This document shows positions 1-6,250 of a DNA stretch of 7,389 nucleotides, one piece after another (the first letter of the stretch is position 1; each line of letters begins with the position of its first letter). A model generated the notes under the pieces. It was not told where the DNA came from. It made no database searches and saw only the letters and a program-made list of their open reading frames with translations. The DNA is from Persebacter sp051009035 (GTDB lineage Bacteria > Pseudomonadota > Gammaproteobacteria > Tethybacterales > Persebacteraceae): positions 1-7,389 of the forward strand of contig JBPCWY010000012.1 in the NCBI GenBank assembly GCA_051009035.1. Reading direction: 5' to 3'. Made by a program: the position numbers and the translations under genes.

Positions 1-1139
1 GCAGCAATCTCCGCCTCGATTTGTTCCTGGACCGGATCGCGACGGTCGCGACGCGCCGCCGCTTGCGCCAATGGCACATCAACCACCGCCGTCGGTAGCT
101 CGCCCACGAACTCGGCCACAGCCGCGCCCGGATTTCTCACCTCGCCGTGCTGCGCGAGCTGACCCGTTAGCTCGCCGAGCGCGCCCCCTATCCCTTGTGC
201 GCCGGTCTGTAGCACCGCATTGATTGCCTGGCGCGCAAGTTGACTTTTAATCGGCGGTGCTAGCACCGTACCGGCTACACCAGCAGTCAAGGCATCAAAC
301 GTGCCCACAAAAGCTGCATGTAACGCCGCCTGATTACGCGCCTCACCCGTGAACCCGGTATCCTCGATAGCGCGCATGAGCGCTTGCGGATCGGACGTAT
401 CGACGCCTGCGGCTTTGAGCGCTCCGTGCAGCTCCATGACGTAATCAGCCGAGAAACTGCCGGTGCCGACACCCGCAACAAAACCGGCCAAGTTACCCGT
501 CAACAGACCACCGGCCACCCCGTGCCCGAGCGAATAGAGCGATGCCCCACCACTGCGCAAGAAGATGTCACGCATGGCGGCTGTGGGATCGACCTTAAAC
601 GCGTCCAATGACTGCCCAAACGTAGGGGCATTAGCGGTCGCTTGCGCGACCGGCGACTGCGACACAGAACTCGCCAACGCGTCCAGCTCGGATGAACGTT
701 GGAGATCCGCCTCTATCTCCGGCAACGCTTCGGCCCGCGTTGGGAACGAGGCAATCACTTCAGCTTCAGTCGGACTGCCCCCCATCGTACGAACGTTGCC
801 GCCGGTCAGCCGATCACGCAAACGTTGCGATATCGCTTCAGCTTCATTGGTCGGCGCCGGGCGCGGCACACCGGCCTCTTGCGCCTCACGCATACCGGAC
901 TGCGTAAACGCGCGATCCGCAGCACGGAATCGCTGCGCCGCACGCAACGCATCAATGCCAGCGAAAAACTGATCGGCCCGCGGTGGCCGATCCGCCTCGT
1001 ACTCACGTTGCTGAATGACGAGATTGGCGTGCGGATCCTCAACCAGGCCACGACGCACCGCTTCTTCATACGCCGTTTTACGACCTGTGGGTAACAAGTC
1101 GCGCTTATACGCTTCCGCCAATAAAGCCGGCTCGTTCAC
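1..1139 (-). CDS. Large internal virion (ejection) protein, N-terminal part
   Basis: The frame is open from a GTG at 1139 through the left edge, giving 379 complete residues with no stop; the C-terminus lies outside the window. I translated this frame by hand. GTG is chosen because it forms a GTGA overlap with the TGA of the upstream gene. Residues 1-170 are charged and Ala/Arg/Glu-rich with little hydrophobicity. Residues about 196-233, 272-295 and 303-325 are Gly/Ala-rich and hydrophobic. Between them is a signature (DYVMELHGALKAAGVDTSDP, then a short acidic helix and FVGTFDALTAGVAG) that I recall from very long phage virion proteins, where such segments are thought to interact with membranes. 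Its place last in the tail/ejection cluster matches T7 gp16. No lytic transglycosylase motif is visible in this part. Coding by an open frame is certain; the role is inferred from position and composition. Confidence 0.8.
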   Translation of the reverse strand, partial: MNEPALLAEAYKRDLLPTGRKTAYEEAVRRGLVEDPHANLVIQQREYEADRPPRADQFFAGIDALRAAQRFRAADRAFTQSGMREAQEAGVPRPAPTNEAEAISQRLRDRLTGGNVRTMGGSPTEAEVIASFPTRAEALPEIEADLQRSSELDALASSVSQSPVAQATANAPTFGQSLDAFKVDPTAAMRDIFLRSGGASLYSLGHGVAGGLLTGNLAGFVAGVGTGSFSADYVMELHGALKAAGVDTSDPQALMRAIEDTGFTGEARNQAALHAAFVGTFDALTAGVAGTVLAPPIKSQLARQAINAVLQTGAQGIGGALGELTGQLAQHGEVRNPGAAVAEFVGELPTAVVDVPLAQAAARRDRRDPVQEQIEAEIA

Positions 1140-2047
1140 GGGTTCAACCCCAACCGCTTCAACAAGTCTTCATCGCTCAATTGCGAAGGATCGGCATCTT
1201 CATCCAATAACGTGTCGAGACCGGTCGGCGCTTCTAGCTCCTGTTGTGTCAAGAATTCATTGAGATTGGCATAGGTCGGCCCTTCGCCCTTGCGTGCGAC
1301 GAAAGCGAGAAATTCCCGTAGCGCGGCCGTATCCACGGACGGCTCATCGCCCACGAACGCGGGCTCTCCCTTGAAAAACGAATTAAGTGTAGCGTTGGGT
1401 ATGGTGGCATTTTTCGTAGCCCCCCCTCTTCCCCTTTGTTCAATCAATGACGCCGCCAACGGATCTACTTGCTTGGCCCGCACGCTCGAAAGATTTGCCG
1501 CCGCACCGGCTTGCCCGGTGCGCGCATTGGCCAGCCTAACTTGCGCTTCAGAAATCGCCGTTGGTGTGACATCGCCGGTCACTTGATTAATGACCCCAGA
1601 GGGACTGTTACGGAACGCCTGCACCGGCGTTCTCCGCGCACTCGCCATGAGCTGCGCTGCCAACGAGGGATTTGTAGCGGCCAGCTCGGCCGCGCGCTGC
1701 GCCACGATAGGATCGCGTAACGCACTAAGGGCTTGTGCAAAGTTGCCTTTCTCTGACCCCACTACACCAGCAGACGCACTCGCAATTGACGGATCGATCC
1801 CCAACGAGGGCGCGAGTTGACTGATGTTGGCCCCAAGCTGCTGACGATCACCCAGGCGCAATTGCGCCTCCTGACGTTCAATCCCCGTTTTCTTGGCACG
1901 CTCGACCTGAAAGAGCTGCTTCGCCAATGACAGTTGTTGATCGGCAGCAGCGGCGGCTTGTGTGTCATCGCCACTCAATAGCGCGCTCACCAGCTTGCCA
2001 GCACCTTGCCCGGCCGCGACGTTGGGATTGGTAAACCCGAACCGCAT
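1136..2047 (-). CDS. Internal virion protein candidate, 303 aa
   Basis: A 303-residue protein rich in Ala, Gln, Leu and Ser, with no signal peptide or membrane span. Residues 25-75 are a Gln/Ala/Arg-rich helical stretch likely to form a coiled coil, residues 80-140 are Ala-rich helix, and residues 165-205 are again Ala/Gln/Arg-rich. The last 30 residues are acidic followed by a short basic end (DEDADPSQLSDEDLLKRLGL), suggestive of a peptide that docks on a partner. The ATG at 2047 shares one base with the TGA of the upstream gene (TGATG), with no good Shine-Dalgarno sequence, so coupled re-initiation is likely. The next gene begins in its stop codon as GTGA. I do not recognise the family by sequence. 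Its place between small internal proteins and a very large one suggests a T7 gp15-like position in the ejection set. Confidence 0.8.
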   Translation of the reverse strand: MRFGFTNPNVAAGQGAGKLVSALLSGDDTQAAAAADQQLSLAKQLFQVERAKKTGIERQEAQLRLGDRQQLGANISQLAPSLGIDPSIASASAGVVGSEKGNFAQALSALRDPIVAQRAAELAATNPSLAAQLMASARRTPVQAFRNSPSGVINQVTGDVTPTAISEAQVRLANARTGQAGAAANLSSVRAKQVDPLAASLIEQRGRGGATKNATIPNATLNSFFKGEPAFVGDEPSVDTAALREFLAFVARKGEGPTYANLNEFLTQQELEAPTGLDTLLDEDADPSQLSDEDLLKRLGLNP

Positions 2048-2814
2048 CAGAAGAGTCTGCGCGCGCTAACTTGCGGCGTCGACGCCGCAAAGGTACGCGC
2101 CGCCGGACCGAGTGGCGTGCGCGTGACTTGGGGCGTAGGACTAATCCCGAACGTGGTCGCGCCGCTCGGCTGTAAACCGGCCGGCTGTACCGTATCGGGT
2201 GGCACCTCACCCTCGAACAACCCACCCGTGGCCGGTGCCACCCCGCGCAAGAACGCCCCGGTATTGGTCAAGAAAGGATTAGGCTGACCCGCCTGCTGGA
2301 TTGCGAGTTGATCGGCCCCTGCCTGACCCCGCGCAAAGTTACTGAGCAAAGCAATACGACTGTTCAGATCCGCCGCGTCGAAGCCCTCTTGCTCACGCGC
2401 ACGGAACGGCGCGTTGACCGTCGACAGCAAACGAATCAACGCATTGGCATCAACGGCCTGACGTTGACTCGCAGCCCCCGCACGCGCGGTCGCGTCGGCA
2501 CTGACACGTCCTTGCACACTCGGCCCCACACGGGACGGCCCGGTCGCCTGCGCGCTCGAGAGCGCATCGCTCAAGCGCGTTTGAATCTGATCGCCGGCGG
2601 TCTCCTGTCGCTCTTGCCGTGCGTCGGGCCCCAGCGCGCGCACTTGCTCCTGCACCGCCGTGTCGATCTCCCCCTGGCGTTGACGCTGACCCGCCACACT
2701 CGCCGCAATCGCCTCACGTTGCCGACGATTGGCCGAGCTTTGTGCCGCCACTTGCACACCGGTCCCGAGCGCGGCGGTAATAATCGGAACAATGACGCCC
2801 CACGGAATCGCCAT
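2047..2814 (-). CDS. Internal virion protein with N-terminal hydrophobic segment, 255 aa
   Basis: Residues 4-24 (WGVIVPIITAALGTGVQVAA) are hydrophobic and could insert in a membrane. Residues 25-90 form a highly charged Gln/Arg/Glu/Ala-rich stretch, probably a coiled coil. Residues 105-165 are helical and Ala/Arg-rich, and residues 175-250 are Pro/Gly/Thr-rich and probably unstructured. A hydrophobic helix followed by a Gln/Arg/Ala coiled coil is also the layout of T7 gp14, which forms the outer-membrane part of the ejection channel; similarity here is in architecture and position only. The ATG at 2814 lies 8 bases after GAGG, which overlaps the stop of the upstream gene, so this is one of the few junctions with its own clear ribosome binding site. 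The C-terminal coding region contains a perfect 20-bp palindrome (2071-2090). Confidence 0.82.
   Translation of the reverse strand: MAIPWGVIVPIITAALGTGVQVAAQSSANRRQREAIAASVAGQRQRQGEIDTAVQEQVRALGPDARQERQETAGDQIQTRLSDALSSAQATGPSRVGPSVQGRVSADATARAGAASQRQAVDANALIRLLSTVNAPFRAREQEGFDAADLNSRIALLSNFARGQAGADQLAIQQAGQPNPFLTNTGAFLRGVAPATGGLFEGEVPPDTVQPAGLQPSGATTFGISPTPQVTRTPLGPAARTFAASTPQVSARRLF
2071..2090. repeat. Perfect 20-bp palindrome
   Basis: TTGCGGCGTCGACGCCGCAA is identical to its reverse complement. As RNA it can fold into an 8-bp GC-rich stem with a UCGA tetraloop. It lies inside the 255-residue gene, encoding residues AASTPQ, and ends about 23 bases before the next start codon at 2047. There is no following U tract, so it is not a typical intrinsic terminator. 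It could be an RNA processing or translation-control hairpin, or chance in GC-rich coding DNA. Confidence 0.75.
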
Positions 2815-2821
2815 ACCCTAA

Positions 2822-2826
2822 ACCTC
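2822..2826 (-). promoter_or_regulatory. Ribosome binding site for the 255-aa gene
   Basis: On the minus strand GAGGT begins within the TGA stop of the upstream gene and GAGG sits 8 bases before the ATG at 2814. It supports that start and stands out because most neighbouring starts depend on stop/start overlap and lack such a site. Confidence 0.7.
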
Positions 2827-3445
2827 AAGTCGTAGTGCCGCCGAACCCGCTACTGCCGGGTCGCGGTGCAATCGTATTGCGAAACGAAATCGTGCCCTCT
2901 TCGCGGCCGCGGCGCTGCCGATCCAAATCATAAAGGTCAGAAAAATCAGAGAACAGATTGCCCAGTGAAGAGATTTGCGTGTTCTGATTCGCAATCTGAC
3001 GATTCAAATCGAGCGAACGCAATGCCCCTTGCGTGGCCGACGTGGCATCGAGCCCGGCTTGTGATTGCGCAATCAACGACAACCGCGACTGCTCGTCAGA
3101 CCGGCGCAAATCATTGGTGGAGCGCTCCGCGGTCTCCGCCGTACGCAAGACGTTCTCGTTATAGCGGCGCAACAACTCCTCACGCGCATCAATATCCGCC
3201 GAGCCGCCCGCGGTGCCCCGCCGCGCCAATGCAAAGCGCAACGAGCGCGCGGTGTTGTCGTGCTGGCGATCCAGCTCGCGCCGATTCAGCTCGAGCACAT
3301 TGCGATACTGATCGGCGTAGGCTTCTTCGCGCGCTGGATCGGCGAACGCCTCGTTTACTAGACCCACGGTCTGATTGATACGCGCTTGACGCTCACGCTC
3401 AAACGCGAGCTGTTGCTCGACCCCCCCCCCACCACCGCCACACAT
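2825..3445 (-). CDS. Internal virion protein candidate, 206 aa, Cys/poly-Gly N-terminus
   Basis: The protein starts Met-Cys followed by six Gly. Residues 10-125 are strongly charged and helical (many Arg, Glu, Gln, Asn), including ARRGTAGGSADIDAREELLR at about 74-93. Residues 125-165 are Ser/Gln/Asn-rich, and residues 163-175 (NLFSDFSDLYDLD) are aromatic and acidic. The tail is Gly/Thr-rich. No signal peptide or membrane span is seen. Proteins starting MCGGG are familiar from podovirus tail clusters right after a gp13-like acetyltransferase gene, the position of T7 gp14, which also begins Met-Cys. The ATG at 3445 shares one base with the upstream TGA (TGATG). The glycines are encoded partly by ten consecutive G bases (3421-3430), where a one-base slip either way would end the protein at about 15 or 28 residues. 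A role in the ejection set is inferred from position. Confidence 0.8.
   Translation of the reverse strand: MCGGGGGGVEQQLAFERERQARINQTVGLVNEAFADPAREEAYADQYRNVLELNRRELDRQHDNTARSLRFALARRGTAGGSADIDAREELLRRYNENVLRTAETAERSTNDLRRSDEQSRLSLIAQSQAGLDATSATQGALRSLDLNRQIANQNTQISSLGNLFSDFSDLYDLDRQRRGREEGTISFRNTIAPRPGSSGFGGTTT
3421..3430. repeat. Homopolymer of ten C (ten G on the coding strand)
   Basis: Ten consecutive C on the plus strand give GGG GGG GGG G in the coding strand, covering codons 6 to 8 and the first base of codon 9 of the 206-residue gene. The long ORF is in frame with exactly ten. Reading the other frames, loss of one G meets TAG after about 28 codons and gain of one meets TGA after about 15. 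It is a candidate slippage site and also a classic place for a sequencing error. Confidence 0.9.
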
Positions 3446-3873
3446 CAGTGAACCCTCGCAAACAGCTTGAAATCATTCGCGTCAATGCCATAACCCCGCA
3501 GCGTCCCTTCACACTCAAACCCCAGCCGCTCGAACCAGCGATGCGCATCCGTCCGGGTGGCCAGACTCACAATCTCGATCCGATGCACCGCCATAGCATT
3601 AATCATGATGTCGAGCATCCGACGCACATCGCGCGTCACGGTCTTGACGTGTGTAGGCCATCGCGTCGTGCTCAAGCTCCAGGTCCGGATGACGCCGCTG
3701 CGCAACCAATCCGCCCCGATCAGCATCAACACCTCGCCGCGCGTGTTAACAATCGTGAAACCCAGCTCACGCGCCATCACCCAATCCATCAACTGCAAGT
3801 CATCGATAGCGCCATGTAAGGCGCGCAGCTCATCCCATTCTTGCGGCAATAGATCGATAATCGCCGTGCTCAC
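3445..3873 (-). CDS. T7 gp13-like acetyltransferase-fold protein
   Basis: The C-terminal half carries the conserved pattern of the T7 gp13/phage GNAT-like group: W at 65, then a long helix (80-95), HRIEIVSLATRTDAHRWFERLGF at 97-119 (shown here in parts: HRIEIVSL, then TDAHRWFERLGF), EGTLRGYG at 122-129 and DFKLFARVH at the end. Such genes usually sit between the tail nozzle and internal virion protein genes, as here. The usual acetyl-CoA loop (R/Q-x-x-G-x-G/A) is not evident before the helix, so enzymatic activity is doubtful and a structural role in the head is possible. The start is uncertain: the frame is open to 4002, inside the nozzle gene, but that extension reads like out-of-frame DNA. 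GTG codons at 3873 and 3879 just after the nozzle stop give a protein of about 142-144 residues. Neither has a clear Shine-Dalgarno sequence. Confidence 0.8.
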   Translation of the reverse strand: MSTAIIDLLPQEWDELRALHGAIDDLQLMDWVMARELGFTIVNTRGEVLMLIGADWLRSGVIRTWSLSTTRWPTHVKTVTRDVRRMLDIMINAMAVHRIEIVSLATRTDAHRWFERLGFECEGTLRGYGIDANDFKLFARVH

Positions 3874-3898
3874 CGCCACTGCATCGACTGGCGTCGGT

Positions 3899-5287
3899 CT
3901 AGACTTCGCCGAGCACATCGTAATGCAACGAGAAGGCATCGAGCCGAAACGGCTCGACCGATTCGCTTTTGAACCGCACGGATAAAGCCGTACACAGCAC
4001 ATCGACCGGATACAGGCCGCCCGGGGCGGTGATACCAGACACCCGCATCGGATGGGTCACGCGCGACTCATCGCGCTCATCGTAGAGAAACTCGATATCG
4101 GCCGCACCCTCAATGACCGCATCAATGAACTTCACATGCTTCAGTCGCGCCGGCTCTTTGAAATTGAGATAAGCCGTTTGTACATTGACCGCAATGGGCT
4201 GACCACCATCGTCGAGCGCCTCCGGATCGCACTGATACACGCTGTCGCCCACCCGGTAATACACCTCATCGTCCAAAACCGCCAGATGCTCGATGGGACC
4301 GGGCGCCTGATACACCGACCACGCCGACACCTTGGCGGTACGCGAGTAGGTGTAAACAAACATCTGCGCCCCAATCGCACAGATATACTGGCCGAGCGCC
4401 TGGAAAAACACCGCGTGCGGCGCGACACTCACGTCTTTCAAAGCAGCCCGCACCAGCGGATCGATAGGACTACCAATATCGATCTCGGCCAGATTTTGAT
4501 TGAACTGAAGCAAGGTCGCCGAGCGGAATCCAAACGGCGACAAGAAAAACACATCACCAGACACATTGACCACCGTACGCGGGTAAATCGTCCCGGTGTT
4601 GGCGATTTCCTCCTCGAAACGCATCAGAGCCGGATCGGGATCGACCGTCCAGCGCTGCACCGAATCTTGGTGCAAGACAATCAGCTTGCCGTATTGCTGG
4701 CCGAGCGCGAGCGGCTGCGGACTACTGTCCGCTTGCAAGCCGGTCGGTAAGAAGCCGGCATCATTGACGGTTGACCAGTCGCGCGCATCGTTGGTCTTAG
4801 AGAACCGCACCGTGTCGCCCGCCACCGCAAACACCTTCGAAGCCGCAATCGTGACCGCACGCGAGCGCGGATTATCCGCATCCTCAATGTGCGTCGGCAA
4901 GGTGCCATCGAGATAATGGTGATAGATATCCCCGTTGGTGTACTCCGCCGCCACGTACAAAAAGCCATTGAACACGCCCACGTAATGCATCGCCGACAGC
5001 GCGACTGCCGACAACGGGTGGGGAATCGAATGCACCGCAATTACTGGCGTGTCTGGTGTGAACACTGGACCGGCCGTGAACACATGCGCCTGATTGTTCC
5101 AGCCGAACAAGCCCTGAGTACCGACCGGCAAACGAATCAACAACGGGAATCCGGGCCGCTTCTGCACCGCCCAGCCTGTCGTGATATAAGCATTGGTCGC
5201 CGCACGCAAACGATTGGAATCAGCGACCGCGCGACCTTTACGCAAATCGATGCCAATCTCAAAGCGGTCGAAAGTAATGATCGGCAT
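3899..5287 (-). CDS. Tail nozzle / hub protein
   Basis: A 462-residue protein typical of podovirus nozzle/hub proteins (functional counterparts of T7 gp12 and P22 gp10), which form the lower part of the short tail below the adaptor ring. The middle looks like a beta-propeller: short strands ending in W or aromatic residues, with recognisable landmarks VRFSKTNDARDWS (160-172), KLIVLHQDSVQRWTVDPDPA (201-220), IANTGTIYPRTVV (228-240) and GDVFFLSPFGFRS (244-256). The C-terminal 90 residues are beta-rich and probably form a separate platform domain. No signal peptide or membrane span is present. The ATG at 5287 shares one base with the TGA of the adaptor gene. An in-frame GTG one codon earlier (5290) is possible but less likely. 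An 8-bp-stem hairpin lies near the 3' end (3939-3957). The family assignment is firm; exact structural equivalence is inferred. Confidence 0.9.
   Translation of the reverse strand: MPIITFDRFEIGIDLRKGRAVADSNRLRAATNAYITTGWAVQKRPGFPLLIRLPVGTQGLFGWNNQAHVFTAGPVFTPDTPVIAVHSIPHPLSAVALSAMHYVGVFNGFLYVAAEYTNGDIYHHYLDGTLPTHIEDADNPRSRAVTIAASKVFAVAGDTVRFSKTNDARDWSTVNDAGFLPTGLQADSSPQPLALGQQYGKLIVLHQDSVQRWTVDPDPALMRFEEEIANTGTIYPRTVVNVSGDVFFLSPFGFRSATLLQFNQNLAEIDIGSPIDPLVRAALKDVSVAPHAVFFQALGQYICAIGAQMFVYTYSRTAKVSAWSVYQAPGPIEHLAVLDDEVYYRVGDSVYQCDPEALDDGGQPIAVNVQTAYLNFKEPARLKHVKFIDAVIEGAADIEFLYDERDESRVTHPMRVSGITAPGGLYPVDVLCTALSVRFKSESVEPFRLDAFSLHYDVLGEV
3939..3957. repeat. Inverted repeat, 8-bp stem with 3-base loop
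   Basis: TCGAGCCG-AAA-CGGCTCGA can form a perfect 8-bp stem with a 3-base loop. It lies in the last part of the nozzle gene (encoding about SVEPFRL), some 60-66 bases before the likely GTG start of the next gene. No T-run follows on the minus strand, so it is not a standard terminator. A role in mRNA processing or in controlling the weak downstream start is possible but unproven. Confidence 0.65.
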
Positions 5288-5967
5288 CACGTCACCATGC
5301 GCGGCCTGACCATCACCGTCTCGGCTCGACGCGCCCGTCGATTAGACTCGAGACGATTGTACTGATAGTTCATCTTCGCGCGTGCACGCAAGGTTGAGAT
5401 CCGCGCCTGAAGTTGGTTGCCAATCGCCTGTGCATCCGGCATCCGATAGTGCGCTTTGGCCGTCGCCAGCGCGTACAGGAAAATGAGCCGATCATCAAAA
5501 CTCGCGCGATCATGGTCCTCAGAGAACGGCCCGGGCTTGCGCAGATATTCGAGCTTCAACCGATAGATCTGATCGGGAAACGGATACAGCTCGAGCTGCC
5601 CGCTGTTGGTCACATCCCAGCGTACCGGATAACCTTCCAGCTCGCGCACCGTATCGTGGCGCGTGTCAATGCCCTGGTCTAACGGACGCCAGTATTGCGT
5701 GACGTTCGCACTGATCTCATAAATGCGCGTCGGATCGCAATCGTCCGGAAAGTCATACAAGAATGCGCCACGCGCGGTTTGAATCTCCGGATCGACGAAT
5801 AACTCCGGAATGTCAAACTGATCCCAAAGCGACTCTTGTGCGTCCTGTAAAAACTCCGTCAGCAGGTCATTATTGACCAGCGACACACTGCCCGTGTGTG
5901 CAAAACCCAAACGCCGCCGCAGACGCGCACGTAAATCGTCGAGCGTTCTATGCGGTTGCTTGGCCAT
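5287..5967 (-). CDS. Head-tail adaptor protein
   Basis: A 226-residue protein matching the phage adaptor (tail tubular protein A-like) group, which forms the ring between portal and nozzle. Residues 8-20 are a basic helix (TLDDLRARLRRRL) and residues 32-58 a helix with the typical LLTEFLQDAQESLWDQFDIPEL pattern (seen in parts: LLTEFLQDAQ, SLWDQFDIPEL). Residues 68-140 are beta-rich with YPVRWDV and GQLELYPFPD. Residues 140-200 carry EYLRKPGPF, then a long helix FDDRLIFLYALATAKAHYR (157-175) and another helix up to 200. The C-terminus is Arg-rich. The gene directly precedes the nozzle gene, as expected. The ATG at 5967 lies 20 bases inside the end of the Gp49-like gene and has no strong Shine-Dalgarno sequence. 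The next in-frame methionine would remove the conserved N-terminal helices, so this start is preferred. Confidence 0.85.
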   Translation of the reverse strand: MAKQPHRTLDDLRARLRRRLGFAHTGSVSLVNNDLLTEFLQDAQESLWDQFDIPELFVDPEIQTARGAFLYDFPDDCDPTRIYEISANVTQYWRPLDQGIDTRHDTVRELEGYPVRWDVTNSGQLELYPFPDQIYRLKLEYLRKPGPFSEDHDRASFDDRLIFLYALATAKAHYRMPDAQAIGNQLQARISTLRARAKMNYQYNRLESNRRARRAETVMVRPRMVT

Positions 5968-6250
5968 CGTAAAAACGCTGCTTTAACAAGTAGCCCTCGA
6001 GCGGCCACACTTGGCGCACACAATCATCAAACGCGAGCTTTGCCCCCAAGTCCGGATCGAAGTTATCCGAATCTTGACAAGCGGACGCACCCACCAGCAC
6101 ATAGCCGTTGCGACAAGTCGCTATGCAAATCGTCACCATATCGTGATTGATGTATTCCGTGCTGATAATCGCTTCCGCCGCATCCGTCTTTGTAATCGAA
6201 GGCGTTTGCAAATCGTCCAGACGCCGATCCCGTTCCGAATTACTGATCAT
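5948..6250 (-). CDS. Phage N4 Gp49 / Sf6 gene 66 family protein
   Basis: A 100-residue protein with the hallmarks of the N4 Gp49/Sf6 gene 66 family: an N-terminal helix that leads into VTICIATCRNGYVLVGASAC (about 39-58), then DNFDPDLGAKLAFDDC (62-77) and the closing VWPLEGYLLKQR (80-91). The family is small, usually near 100 residues, and common in phage genomes; I know of no settled molecular function. The conserved core is complete here. The ATG at 6250 shares one base with the stop of the upstream gene (TGATG). The 3' end overlaps the start of the adaptor gene by 20 bases. Its place immediately before the adaptor gene suggests expression with the virion genes, though this does not show that it is a virion component. 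Confidence 0.88.
   Translation of the reverse strand: MISNSERDRRLDDLQTPSITKTDAAEAIISTEYINHDMVTICIATCRNGYVLVGASACQDSDNFDPDLGAKLAFDDCVRQVWPLEGYLLKQRFYDGQATA

Noticed and set aside
255..268. 14-bp perfect palindrome CGGTGCTAGCACCG in the large protein gene
   Set aside because: Short, inside a coding region away from any gene boundary; expected by chance at this GC content.
1420..1426. Run of seven C in the 303-residue gene
   Set aside because: The frame continues normally through it as Arg-Gly-Gly-Ala and the length is unremarkable.
2071..2090. Palindrome read as an intrinsic terminator
   Set aside because: No T-run follows on either strand, and it lies within a gene that continues in a coupled block.
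2308..2835. Plus-strand open frame of 175 codons opposite the 255-residue gene
   Set aside because: Composition is dominated by Arg, Thr and Leu typical of antisense frames, and the minus-strand gene has a good ribosome binding site and tight junctions.
2866..3378. Plus-strand open frame of 170 codons opposite the 206-residue gene
   Set aside because: Arg/Ala/Ser/Pro-rich shadow with no start signal; the minus-strand frame fits the virion gene order.
3874..4002. Upstream extension of the gp13-like protein with ATG starts at 4002 and 3918
   Set aside because: The extra residues lie inside the end of the nozzle gene, are Cys/Arg/Ser-rich and match no part of the family; GTG codons after the nozzle stop fit the expected length.
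4052..4750. Long plus-strand open frame of 232 codons opposite the nozzle gene
   Set aside because: Rich in Arg, His, Leu and Ile with no recognisable pattern, wholly antisense to a well-supported nozzle gene; explained by GC-rich codon use on the other strand.
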